A stretch of 8,111 bases of DNA from Actinomycetota bacterium (GCA_005791325.1 SXXA01000162.1:1-8111), one strand, 5' to 3'; counted from the stretch's first letter, positions 1 through 6,844 are shown. Numbers and translations: made by a program. The notes: generated from the letters alone by a model not told the origin.

Positions 1-204
1 ATTGATTGTAGAGGTTGTACTAACATTGACCAAAGGTGGGACAGGCACCGGTGTAGTCCTGGGAGCCCTTGTCCGTAGAGGAGCAGTAGATATTGGAGCC
101 GAATCCAAAACAGTTAGTTGAGAAATGGCCAAACCAAGCGAACATAACATACGCCTAAATGAAACGGGGACCCTAATGTCTCGTGAAGTTACGATTCTAT
201 TCAT
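1..204 (-). CDS. Possible hypothetical protein, N-terminal part, runs off left edge
   Basis: An open frame of 68 codons starts at ATG 204-202 and has no stop before the window edge, so the 3' end is missing. The start follows a plausible Shine-Dalgarno (AAGGTG, 7 nt spacing) and has the same orientation as all other genes here. The product begins MNRIVTSRDIRVPVSFRRML, then a mildly hydrophobic stretch (about residues 19-33), then a Ser/Thr/Pro/Arg-rich segment. That could be a weak signal or anchor followed by a linker, but the hydrophobic core is short and interrupted. I do not recognise a family. AGG and AGA arginine codons are commoner than in the neighbouring genes, which argues against a native gene. 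The opposite strand carries a competing open frame (2-121, plus) whose product contains GGTGTG and ends at TGA 119-121. Only one of the two is likely to be real. Confidence 0.35.
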   Translation of the reverse strand, partial: MNRIVTSRDIRVPVSFRRMLCSLGLAISQLTVLDSAPISTAPLRTRAPRTTPVPVPPLVNVSTTSTIN

Positions 205-211
205 TAAACGA

Positions 212-238
212 CACCTTTATCCTTAATTGCATATTTTA
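212..238 (-). promoter_or_regulatory. Ribosome binding site and possible -10 box for the left-edge gene
   Basis: On the minus strand AAGGTG (217-212) lies 7 nt before ATG 204, a normal Shine-Dalgarno distance. TAAAAT (238-233) could be a -10 box that would give a short leader of roughly 20 nt. No good -35 hexamer sits 16-18 bp further upstream, so the promoter part is weak and the ribosome binding site is the firmer call. Confidence 0.35.
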
Positions 239-294
239 GTTTAAAAGAAAAATGATAGAGACAATGGATCAGATTGTTTAATTAAATTTTATGA

Positions 295-324
295 ATGGAT
301 ATCAATCATATGGATATCAATCAT
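295..324. repeat. Two tandem copies of a 15-bp repeat
   Basis: ATGGATATCAATCAT occurs twice head to tail (295-309 and 310-324) with no mismatch, and the next base (325) also matches. Each unit carries a GATATC palindrome (298-303 and 313-318) and, on the minus strand, a TTGATA hexamer resembling a -35 box. The repeat sits in an AT-rich spacer about 90 bp upstream of the possible left-edge gene, where an operator would be expected. It may equally be a slippage duplication. Confidence 0.8.
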
Positions 325-331
325 AATGATT
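319..331. promoter_or_regulatory. Perfect 13-bp palindrome, operator-like
   Basis: AATCAT-A-ATGATT is a perfect inverted repeat with 6-bp arms around a central A. It overlaps the end of the second 15-bp repeat unit, so repeat and palindrome form one compact cluster at 295-331. Its position between the glycosyltransferase gene and the left-edge gene fits a repressor or activator site. No regulator gene is visible in the window to pair with it. Confidence 0.35.
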
Positions 332-387
332 CTTTATATATCCCCTGCAAAATTAGACGTTGCCCCTTGCCGATTGGTTTTTTTATA

Positions 388-421
388 GCCCCGCCCTTAA
401 GGCGATTGGGGCAATAACCCC
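388..421. other. Competing hairpins across the glycosyltransferase stop codon
   Basis: GCCCC (388-392) pairs with GGGGC (408-412), and inside it GCC (393-395) pairs with GGC (401-403), so the stop codon at 397-399 lies in the loop. An alternative hairpin uses GGGG (408-411) with CCCC (418-421), so the two are mutually exclusive. In the direction of transcription (minus) the stem is followed by an A-run (complement of T7 at 378-384), not a U-run. It is therefore not a standard intrinsic terminator, but it could stabilise the 3' end of the mRNA. Confidence 0.35.
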
Positions 422-1539
422 TCATAAATCCCAATTGCCCGCTTGGCCATTTCCTTCGATGAATAACATTGTCCCAACATCCGTGCTTCCTCTGACTTTT
501 GGGCATATACACCCAGGTCTGTTAGCAAAATCTTCGCACACCCGACATACTCGGATAACGAATCAGATGTTAAAAACCCCCCCGATGTCATTAACCTCAC
601 CCCCATCTCATTAATACATACCGCTGGCTTCCCCAATGCCAACCCCTCAAGTAAACTCAACCCCTGTGTCTCGGTTTTGGATGGGAATAATATAATGTCC
701 GATGCCGCATACGCTGTAAAAACATCCCCTTGGGATAAATACCCCGTTAATATCACATCCCCCACCAACCCATTCAACTGAATCCAACCCTCCATCGCCT
801 CTCGCTCCGGACCATCCCCCACTACCAACAACTTGACAGTCGGTACTTCTTGACGCAATCGAGCAAACGCCTCCAATAAAAACATCACATTCTTTTCCAT
901 ACCCAATCGGCCCACAAATATTGCAACCCGATCATCCAAACGAATCCCCCATCGTCGTCTAAATACAGCCGGATCCCCATGATTCGCAATCTGATCCAAC
1001 GATACCCCCGTGGGTATCACCGTCATCGGCGTCGATACCCCATACTCCTGTAAATGTTGCTGAATATCCAACGTTGGAACCACCACATGCTGACACCGAT
1101 TACAAAATGTCTTGGATAACACCAATAAATCAACCGTTTGCCTCAATGCCTTGGGTAATACCGGAAAATAATGCAAATACGCTGCCCATAATGTGTGATA
1201 CGTATGAACCACCGGAATCCGATGCTTCCAACCCAAATATTGCCCCAAATGCCCCATAAAAAAAGGGGTCTGAATATGAATGACATCAAATTTTAAATGC
1301 TTAAATAATCGTAACTTTCGGGAAAGTGGGGAAATAATCCGATACTCTGGTTGAAACGGAAAGGGCATCGACTTAAATCGCCATACTGTTGCCGTCGAAC
1401 GGGTGCTACGGTCAACCTGAGGACCAATCACAACCACCTGATGCCCCAACGCCTCATATTCACGCTTAAATGTTTGCGTCGAAATGGCCACACCATTAAT
1501 TTGAGGCAAATACGTGTCGGTAAAAATAGCAATTTTCAC
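397..1539 (-). CDS. GT4 glycosyltransferase, diacylglycerol glucosyltransferase-like
   Basis: A 380-residue retaining glycosyltransferase of family GT4 with a GT-B fold. The N-terminal half (about 1-190) starts MKIAIFTDTYLPQINGVA, the usual acceptor-domain opening with a glycine-containing loop. HTYHTLWAAYLHYF (112-125) resembles the HTYHT..Y..Y signature of 1,2-diacylglycerol 3-glucosyltransferases (alMGS group). The C-terminal half has the nucleotide-sugar site: VGRLGMEKN (209-217, with the conserved Arg and Lys), VGDGPER (240-246) and the E-x7-E motif E290/E298. No transmembrane segment is seen, so it probably acts in the cytoplasm or peripherally on the inner membrane face, moving a hexose from a nucleotide sugar to a lipid or glycoside. 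The start is GTG 1539-1537, which overlaps the stop of the upstream GT4 gene as GTGA. There is no evident Shine-Dalgarno, so translational coupling is likely. The acceptor is inferred from motif resemblance only; a cell-wall, LPS or mannosyl-type GT4 remains possible. Confidence 0.88.
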   Translation of the reverse strand: MKIAIFTDTYLPQINGVAISTQTFKREYEALGHQVVVIGPQVDRSTRSTATVWRFKSMPFPFQPEYRIISPLSRKLRLFKHLKFDVIHIQTPFFMGHLGQYLGWKHRIPVVHTYHTLWAAYLHYFPVLPKALRQTVDLLVLSKTFCNRCQHVVVPTLDIQQHLQEYGVSTPMTVIPTGVSLDQIANHGDPAVFRRRWGIRLDDRVAIFVGRLGMEKNVMFLLEAFARLRQEVPTVKLLVVGDGPEREAMEGWIQLNGLVGDVILTGYLSQGDVFTAYAASDIILFPSKTETQGLSLLEGLALGKPAVCINEMGVRLMTSGGFLTSDSLSEYVGCAKILLTDLGVYAQKSEEARMLGQCYSSKEMAKRAIGIYEGLLPQSP

Positions 1540-2702
1540 GATTGCGTTAACTGCCGATAAATAGACTCGTAATCTGAAATGGCATTGTCTAATGAATGGG
1601 GCATCACCAATCGCAAACTCTCTTGACCCATGGCCTCCAACCGCTGACTACCCAACACCCCCATCACCTGCTGGGCCAAATCATGGTGATTCCCCGGCTC
1701 AAACAAGGCCCCATTCACACCCGATTGAATCAGCTCCGGCAATGCATACCGATGGGCCCCTACCACAGGCAATCCACTGGCCATCGCCTCTAACGTGGTA
1801 ATACTCTGTAATTCACATATCGATGGCATAACAAACAAATCCGCACACCGAAATAAACAACAATAATCAGACTCTTCCAAAAAACCGGGCATGGTTACAT
1901 GATCCTCAACCCCAAGCTCCCGCGCCAACTGCAACAACGGGCCCTTCTCTCGTCCGTTTCCCCCAATAATAAAATGAACGTCAAATTTTTCTCGAATCAG
2001 GGGCAACGCACGAACCGCCACATCCACATGCTTTTCACCACTCAATCGGCCTGCATATAATAGGGTTAATTTGCTCGGCAACCCCAATCGTTTTTTAAGA
2101 GCCACCCCATCGTTTTTAGGGTTAAACACCCCCAAATCCACCCCATTTGATACCGGTCTGTAAGGCGCGGTCAACCCATTTTTAAGCATTAAATCAATCG
2201 CTGTTTGGGTCGGGGATGTCACAAAATCACATTGATTGTGAAAATCTCGTATAAATCGCCAGTTGGCCCGCACAATCCATTCCAACTGATTCACAAATCG
2301 AAATTTGGCCATAAACGTGGTTAAATTTTCGGGTAACCAATGATTGGTGGCCACCACCGGTACCCGATGGGTCGCCGCATATGATAACGCCGCCTTACCA
2401 ATTGGAAATGGGTTATGTATGTGAATAATATCAGGTTGAATATGGGCCAAAACCCTTAATACCGAACGACGACACCCCAAAGCCAATCGATGATCATTTT
2501 TAACAAATGGAATTGGAAACGATGAAAACCGATGAATCGTCGTTCCCTCGTCTGTTTGGGTCCACGATCGATACGAATCCGATGGGGCCAATACGTGAAC
2601 CTCATGCCCCCGTTTGGCCAAGGTCAACGCCAAATGATGTTCAGCGACCGCCCCCCCATCAATTAATGGCCAATACGATTCGGTTGCAATAACAATTTTC
2701 AT
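1536..2702 (-). CDS. GT4 family glycosyltransferase
   Basis: A 388-residue GT4/GT-B glycosyltransferase. It opens with MKIVIATESYWPLIDGG, the acceptor-side loop. HIHNPFPIGKAAL (94-106) is the usual GT4 segment with the histidine-containing loop. The donor site shows AGRLSGEKHVD (217-227), IIGGNGREK (245-253) and E-x7-E at E297/E305 inside CELQSITTLEAMASGLPVV. Family knowledge says these residues bind the UDP- or GDP-sugar and that anomeric configuration is retained. No signal peptide or membrane helix is present, so it is cytoplasmic or peripheral. I chose ATG 2702 over the longer in-frame start at 2774. It begins exactly at the family's conserved MKI.xxxxxP start, has GGAG 8 nt upstream, and its ATGA overlaps the stop of the glycosidase gene. 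The longer start would put 76 bp inside the upstream gene. Donor and acceptor are not determinable. Together with the next GT4 it could add successive sugars to one acceptor. Confidence 0.88.
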   Translation of the reverse strand: MKIVIATESYWPLIDGGAVAEHHLALTLAKRGHEVHVLAPSDSYRSWTQTDEGTTIHRFSSFPIPFVKNDHRLALGCRRSVLRVLAHIQPDIIHIHNPFPIGKAALSYAATHRVPVVATNHWLPENLTTFMAKFRFVNQLEWIVRANWRFIRDFHNQCDFVTSPTQTAIDLMLKNGLTAPYRPVSNGVDLGVFNPKNDGVALKKRLGLPSKLTLLYAGRLSGEKHVDVAVRALPLIREKFDVHFIIGGNGREKGPLLQLARELGVEDHVTMPGFLEESDYCCLFRCADLFVMPSICELQSITTLEAMASGLPVVGAHRYALPELIQSGVNGALFEPGNHHDLAQQVMGVLGSQRLEAMGQESLRLVMPHSLDNAISDYESIYRQLTQS

Positions 2703-3904
2703 AATGATGACTCCAAATGTAAACCCGTTTTCTGACACGCCCACACAAATAAGCCCGATGACCAAGCAAACCATTCTTCACTTCGATACCACAAACGACG
2801 TACGGGCTTCCTACCGTGATATACCTCAAACACACCCTGATTCTCTTCAATTAAATGGGCCAAACGATCCAGCGATTCTGCCGCCCCACGATGATCCCCC
2901 ATTTCCCAACGAGCCACCACTTCCACACAACCCACCCAAATCCATCCCAAACCATTATGATAGTCCGATAACCCAATCAACCGAAATGGACGATATACCC
3001 ACTTGGGGTCATACGCCGGTGCCACCGTTGGAACAATGGAATGGCCTGTCATTCCCAATCGGGCCATGGAATCCATAATGGCCGTTGCCTCAGTCGGTGA
3101 TACCAACCGAAGCACAATGGCCAATAAATTGGCCTCCGCTGATAACGTTGATTGTACATGCGTTCCATTTACCCAATCAACCCCATATTGCCCATTCCAA
3201 AACACCTCGTGTAAACGGTGCCGCAGGCGATGATACCGATCTTCCAACATCGTTACATCGGCATGACTCAACCGACGGGCCAAATCCGCCACACATCGGG
3301 CCGCATGCACATGTAACACATTGGTGTAAAATACTTTCCCCTCTTTTTTAATACTATCTGCCCACCCCGCATAATGCCCCTCTTCAATCAGCCCATCCCC
3401 ATCCCGATCTTGGGTATCATTCCACAAAGCCATTAATCGAATCGACTCAAATGTCTCTTGCAAATACGCCATGTCGTGAGTGTGTGCGATGTAATCATGA
3501 AATAATGCCACAGCCAATGAATTATTATCCACCGAAACCGAATAGCCCTTATCGTCAATATAACGTGGCTTGGGGGGATTGGCATCAAATCCCAAGTATT
3601 TGAGTAAAAAAATGGGTTGACCCACCCGTAGGGGCACCTGCCCATCGGGGGTCATCCAATGGCGTAAGGTATCAAGTCCTTGTCTCACCACAGCCCGATC
3701 ATCCACTGCCAAAGCCCCCCAAGATGCAAAACAAAAATCACGGGCCCACAAATCACTAAAATGACCTGCCCCGGCCAAAATACCCAATGAATGATAGCGA
3801 TTCCGCAAGGTGGTTAATGCCCGTTGGTAGGCTTTATATCGAATCGAATCTGTTATATGATCTGAAATAGCCTTATCCATTACGACCGGTTCACCATTCA
3901 TCAT
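2699..3904 (-). CDS. Glycogen-debranching-type (alpha/alpha)6 glycosidase
   Basis: A 401-residue protein that looks like the catalytic (alpha/alpha)6 barrel of amylo-alpha-1,6-glucosidases and related inverting glycosidases, without the N-terminal beta domain those enzymes often carry. Visible landmarks are HFSDLWARDFCFASWGAL (48-65, substrate-site Trp/Arg/Asp); SVDNNSLAVALFHDY (124-138); DRDGDGLIEEGHYAGWADS (166-184), the D.DGL...W.D pattern in which Asp183 is the likely general acid; YHNGLGWIWVG (315-325); and SEEWFAWSSGLFVWA (375-389), where Glu376 or Glu377 may be the base. No signal peptide is seen, so it is probably cytoplasmic. A strong AAAAGGAG precedes tandem ATG codons; the second (3901) has the better 7-nt spacing. 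Its stop overlaps the next GT4 start (ATGA). It could hydrolyse an alpha-glucan, or a glycoside made by the GT4 pair. GH63 or GH100-like activity (glucosylglycerate hydrolase, invertase) cannot be excluded, though the characteristic GH100 motifs are not seen. Confidence 0.75.
   Translation of the reverse strand: MMNGEPVVMDKAISDHITDSIRYKAYQRALTTLRNRYHSLGILAGAGHFSDLWARDFCFASWGALAVDDRAVVRQGLDTLRHWMTPDGQVPLRVGQPIFLLKYLGFDANPPKPRYIDDKGYSVSVDNNSLAVALFHDYIAHTHDMAYLQETFESIRLMALWNDTQDRDGDGLIEEGHYAGWADSIKKEGKVFYTNVLHVHAARCVADLARRLSHADVTMLEDRYHRLRHRLHEVFWNGQYGVDWVNGTHVQSTLSAEANLLAIVLRLVSPTEATAIMDSMARLGMTGHSIVPTVAPAYDPKWVYRPFRLIGLSDYHNGLGWIWVGCVEVVARWEMGDHRGAAESLDRLAHLIEENQGVFEVYHGRKPVRRLWYRSEEWFAWSSGLFVWACQKTGLHLESSL
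2711..2714 (-). promoter_or_regulatory. Ribosome binding site deciding the second GT4 start
   Basis: GGAG on the minus strand lies 8 nt before ATG 2702, inside the last codons of the glycosidase gene. It supports the 388-residue protein over an extended in-frame start at 2774. Confidence 0.55.
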
Positions 3905-3908
3905 GTCA

Positions 3909-3916
3909 CTCCTTTT
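3909..3916 (-). promoter_or_regulatory. Strong Shine-Dalgarno for the glycosidase gene
   Basis: AAAAGGAG on the minus strand is the best ribosome binding site in the window. GGAG is 4 nt from ATG 3904 and 7 nt from the second ATG at 3901, which favours initiation at the second methionine. It lies in the 43-bp gap after the SNF2 stop, so the glycosidase can be translated independently from a shared transcript. Confidence 0.7.
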
Positions 3917-3926
3917 ACTTGTGGGA

Positions 3927-3942
3927 TGGGTTCAAAATACCC
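3927..3942. repeat. Small inverted repeat in the SNF2-glycosidase gap
   Basis: GGGT (3928-3931) and ACCC (3939-3942) flank a 7-nt TCAAAAT spacer. A similar repeat with the same spacer length and a TTCAAA core lies at 6828-6844 upstream of the SNF2 gene. The stem is too short to call a terminator, and no U-run follows it in the direction of transcription. Confidence 0.3.
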
Positions 3943-3947
3943 CCCCA

Positions 3948-6749
3948 CTAACTTAATAGCCATTCAAAATCTTCTCGTTGTAATACGCGATTCTTTGATG
4001 CCATTCCATGATTAAGTACCCGATTAAACAATGCTTGTTTTTCTGCTTTTAATAATCCAATTTTTTCTTCAATGGAATCTTGCATCAACAGGCGAATCAC
4101 ATTAACGCGATTGCGTTGCCCAATCCGGTGAGCGCGATCGGATGCTTGTAATTCAACCGATGGGTTCCACCATGGGTCCATATGATACACATAGGATGCT
4201 TTTACCAAATTCAACCCCATTCCACCGGTCTTGAGTGTCATGAGTGCCACAACGGGTGTATGGGTTTCCTGAAAGTATTGTAGTCGTTGACGCCGACGGG
4301 TCATCGAAGTCGTTCCATCAATTTGAATCACATCCAACCCAGCTTCAAGTAACAGGGGATATAGCAATTCCAAATAAGATCGGAATTGAGAAAATACCAA
4401 TACACTATGCCCCTCATCTTTTAACTGTACCAGCTGATCAATCAAAAATCGGGTTTTAGGGGATGGTTCAGTAACCATCGAATCAATTAATTGGGGGGCC
4501 AAACAAACCTGTCTTAAGCGTAAAATGGCTGTAATGGCTAAAATACCAGCCCGTTGGGGGGTGTGCTCCTCAAATGATTGACGAATGGTTTCGCGGACCT
4601 CACTTAATATATTCATATACATGGCCCGCTGTATGGAATCGAGAGGAAGTACCACCTCTGATTCAATTTTAGGGGGAAGCTCCGATTCAATGGTTTCTTT
4701 GGTTCGCCGTAACACAAACGGTCGTGCATACTGAATGGCCAATGATTCGGATGCACCAACCCCTGTTAAAAAGTACAAAAATCCGGGTAACGCCGTATCT
4801 AATATAGCCAAAAAATCATCCAAACGATTTTCGATGGGTGTTCCTGTTAAGCAAATTCGAAATCGGGACTTTAATCGGCGAATGGCCAATGATCGGTTGG
4901 ATAATTTATTTTTAATCAATTGGGCTTCATCAAATACAATGACTTCAAGGGGAATCAAGGCGACCGAATCGATGTCACGTCGAATAACATCATACGTGGC
5001 CAATATAATGGTACCAGGTGCCCAATCCATTTCCAAGCGATCAGAACCGATATACTCCAACACCGAAACAGACGGCAAAAACTTTGCCAATTCCAACGCC
5101 CAATTATGTACCAAACTGGGGGGTAACACCATCATCATGGGCCCACAATCCGGATTGCGTTCCAAGATAGTGGCCAAAAACGCAATCACTTGGACGGTTT
5201 TACCCAATCCCATATCATCTGCCAAACAGGCCCCAAACTGGGCATCATACAAAAAGGTTAGCCAAGCAACCGCATCGGCTTGATAGGGTCGCAACTGTCC
5301 TGTGAAACTAGTTGGAATTGAGACTGGGTCAATCGCCGTAAACGACTCTAACTTTTCCAATAGTTGGCGATCATCATCAGATAATATCACCCGAACTTGG
5401 TGACGTTTTAAAATCATTAAGTCAATTAATCTCAAGCGGTGTCCCAAGGCATCCATGACATGGCGACGATCGGATCGTTTTTGGCGATTTTGCAACTGTA
5501 AAATGGCTTGAATGGCCATGATGGTATCTGGCGATAAAATGGTGGTGCCGTGTTCAGATTCTTGAAACGACGGAGGGGCCATCCATTCATCCAACCGAAA
5601 TAATGTATCCCCCATACGAACCATGGGTTCCCCTCCCCCATCGGCCAAAGACGGCATTTCAACCACAAACGATAACTCCTGAATGTCGACCGGTTTCTGG
5701 TTAAATACAATCGAAATGGGGGGGGTGTGTTGGGATGCGAGGGAGATTAATTGTTGAAAGGGATCATCATCTAGAAAAAATGTTTGACCTTGTATAACAG
5801 CACCTGCACTCAGAATAAGGCGTAACAATTGCAAATAATCTTGTCCGGTAATGGATAGCTGAACCCATCCGTTGTTAGGTAAGAGTATCGATGTGGTGGT
5901 GGTTGCAAACGTCATTAAGTCGGATACTTTTTGATGAAATAGTTCTGGTTGTGCTTGATAGGTAATGTCGGGTAAAGGTGGGGCGGGGGAATGGGTTAAG
6001 GTTGCAATACAGGTATCCAAAATTGTTTTAATCCATGACAATGAACCAATGGCGCTTGGATAGTCCAACACATCGCCCCAATCGCCCCCCCAAGAAGATA
6101 AAATGGGAACAATTAATTGGCCGCATCGCAAAGCGGGGGTAGCGATGTAGGTCCCATCGTCATCAAGGCGAAGGGATAACACCCATTCGGGGGATTGTAA
6201 CTGAACAGGGGGAATGCAGGTGAGTTGGGAGATCAGGTGTTGGGGCAATCGAATGGGATTTTTGAGATACTCTTGAGTCGAGCCATCGTCGCCCCAATTG
6301 GTTGCCCAGCGGGACAAATAATGATCCAGTTCGGTGGATTGTTTGGTGGGTTCAACCAATCCAATAATAGACTGTTCGAGTGAAACAACAAATCGTTTAC
6401 CGATTGGGTGTAAGGGGTTTGGAATGGCTGGATCGACCATGGTTTGAGCGATGGCAAGGCGATCGGGTAAAATTTCACACGTCCAACGTTGGGAGGCTTT
6501 AATGGCATTAGACCACTGGAATCGTTGATTAGGAAACTGATCGACTTTGACCATCAGGGGTGATTCCCAATCTTGTAGGGATCGAACCAATTCATCTTCA
6601 ATAGCACCCATGGAACCGATGACTCTGGCAAGTTGTCGAATGGCAATAGGGTAATTCGATGAATGGGGAGAGAGTTGTCTACCGTTATCTTCGAGGGAAA
6701 AAAATAGTTGGCCTAGGGCGCCGTGTTTAATGAACAAATAAGGCCGCAT
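3948..6749 (-). CDS. SNF2-family helicase-like ATPase
   Basis: A 933-residue SWI2/SNF2 protein (superfamily 2). The C-terminal half is a complete ATPase motor: the opening GQLRPYQADAVAWL (Q/I region), Walker A DDMGLGKT (511-518), Walker B DEAQ (607-610, in place of the commoner DEAH), motif III LTGTPIEN (634-641), VFSQFRSYLELL, the IDGTTS and LKTGGMGLNLV motifs, and motif VI QASDRAHRIGQ (868-878). Such enzymes translocate on double-stranded DNA and remodel protein-DNA complexes. The N-terminal part (about 1-480) shows no motif I recognise. It is rich in Pro, Gln, Ser and Thr, has no CxC zinc-binding SWIM signature, and may be a divergent SNF2-associated domain. ATG 6749 has no Shine-Dalgarno but sits 6 nt after a TACAAT box. 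The stop (TAG 3948-3950) is 43 bp before the glycosidase gene, so cotranscription is possible. No methylase or nuclease lies next to it, so a DISARM-like defence role is not supported. A housekeeping or accessory chromatin/RNA polymerase role is possible. Confidence 0.93.
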   Translation of the reverse strand: MRPYLFIKHGALGQLFFSLEDNGRQLSPHSSNYPIAIRQLARVIGSMGAIEDELVRSLQDWESPLMVKVDQFPNQRFQWSNAIKASQRWTCEILPDRLAIAQTMVDPAIPNPLHPIGKRFVVSLEQSIIGLVEPTKQSTELDHYLSRWATNWGDDGSTQEYLKNPIRLPQHLISQLTCIPPVQLQSPEWVLSLRLDDDGTYIATPALRCGQLIVPILSSWGGDWGDVLDYPSAIGSLSWIKTILDTCIATLTHSPAPPLPDITYQAQPELFHQKVSDLMTFATTTTSILLPNNGWVQLSITGQDYLQLLRLILSAGAVIQGQTFFLDDDPFQQLISLASQHTPPISIVFNQKPVDIQELSFVVEMPSLADGGGEPMVRMGDTLFRLDEWMAPPSFQESEHGTTILSPDTIMAIQAILQLQNRQKRSDRRHVMDALGHRLRLIDLMILKRHQVRVILSDDDRQLLEKLESFTAIDPVSIPTSFTGQLRPYQADAVAWLTFLYDAQFGACLADDMGLGKTVQVIAFLATILERNPDCGPMMMVLPPSLVHNWALELAKFLPSVSVLEYIGSDRLEMDWAPGTIILATYDVIRRDIDSVALIPLEVIVFDEAQLIKNKLSNRSLAIRRLKSRFRICLTGTPIENRLDDFLAILDTALPGFLYFLTGVGASESLAIQYARPFVLRRTKETIESELPPKIESEVVLPLDSIQRAMYMNILSEVRETIRQSFEEHTPQRAGILAITAILRLRQVCLAPQLIDSMVTEPSPKTRFLIDQLVQLKDEGHSVLVFSQFRSYLELLYPLLLEAGLDVIQIDGTTSMTRRRQRLQYFQETHTPVVALMTLKTGGMGLNLVKASYVYHMDPWWNPSVELQASDRAHRIGQRNRVNVIRLLMQDSIEEKIGLLKAEKQALFNRVLNHGMASKNRVLQREDFEWLLS

Positions 6750-6755
6750 AAATTA

Positions 6756-6784
6756 ATTGTAGCAAGTTCACGCGATAGACTGAA
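6756..6784 (-). promoter_or_regulatory. Promoter for the SNF2 gene, possibly leaderless
   Basis: On the minus strand TACAAT (6761-6756) matches the sigma70 -10 consensus in five of six positions. Upstream by 17 bp lies TTCAGT (6784-6779), a weak -35. Only TAATTT separates the -10 box from ATG 6749, so transcription should start at or next to the A of the start codon. No Shine-Dalgarno is present, which fits a leaderless mRNA. Confidence 0.5.
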
Positions 6785-6827
6785 CCCCCAAAAAGAATTT
6801 GGTATAAAGTAAGGTTGGGTATTAGAG

Positions 6828-6844
6828 TGGGTTTTGAACACCCA
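6828..6844. repeat. Inverted repeat upstream of the SNF2 promoter
   Basis: TGGGT (6828-6832) and ACCCA (6840-6844) are perfect 5-bp arms around a 7-nt spacer TTTGAAC. It lies 45-60 bp upstream of the proposed -35 box and resembles the repeat at 3927-3942, so both could be sites for one DNA-binding protein. Chance is not excluded in a region this rich in G and C runs. Confidence 0.35.

Noticed and set aside
295..324. CRISPR-like repeat
   Set aside because: Only two units, directly abutting with no spacer, and no cas gene nearby.
321..512. 63-codon minus-strand frame over the end of the last GT4 gene
   Set aside because: It overlaps the conserved C-terminal region of the GT4 in another frame and has no ribosome binding site that I can see.
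2703..2774. In-frame upstream extension of the second GT4 gene to ATG 2774
   Set aside because: The added 24 residues precede the family's conserved MKI start and would overlap the glycosidase gene by 76 bp. ATG 2702 has a ribosome binding site and a 4-bp overlap.
2704..3078. 124-codon plus-strand frame opposite the glycosidase gene
   Set aside because: The Pro/His/Asp-rich product arises from the reverse complement of G-rich codons in the real gene.
4735..5283. 182-codon open frame on the plus strand inside the SNF2 gene
   Set aside because: It is antisense to the conserved ATPase motifs and has a low-information product, so it is a shadow frame.
3948..6749. Defence island reading of the SNF2 gene (DISARM-like)
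   Set aside because: No methyltransferase, nuclease or phospholipase-D gene accompanies it in the window. Its neighbours are transport and sugar enzymes.
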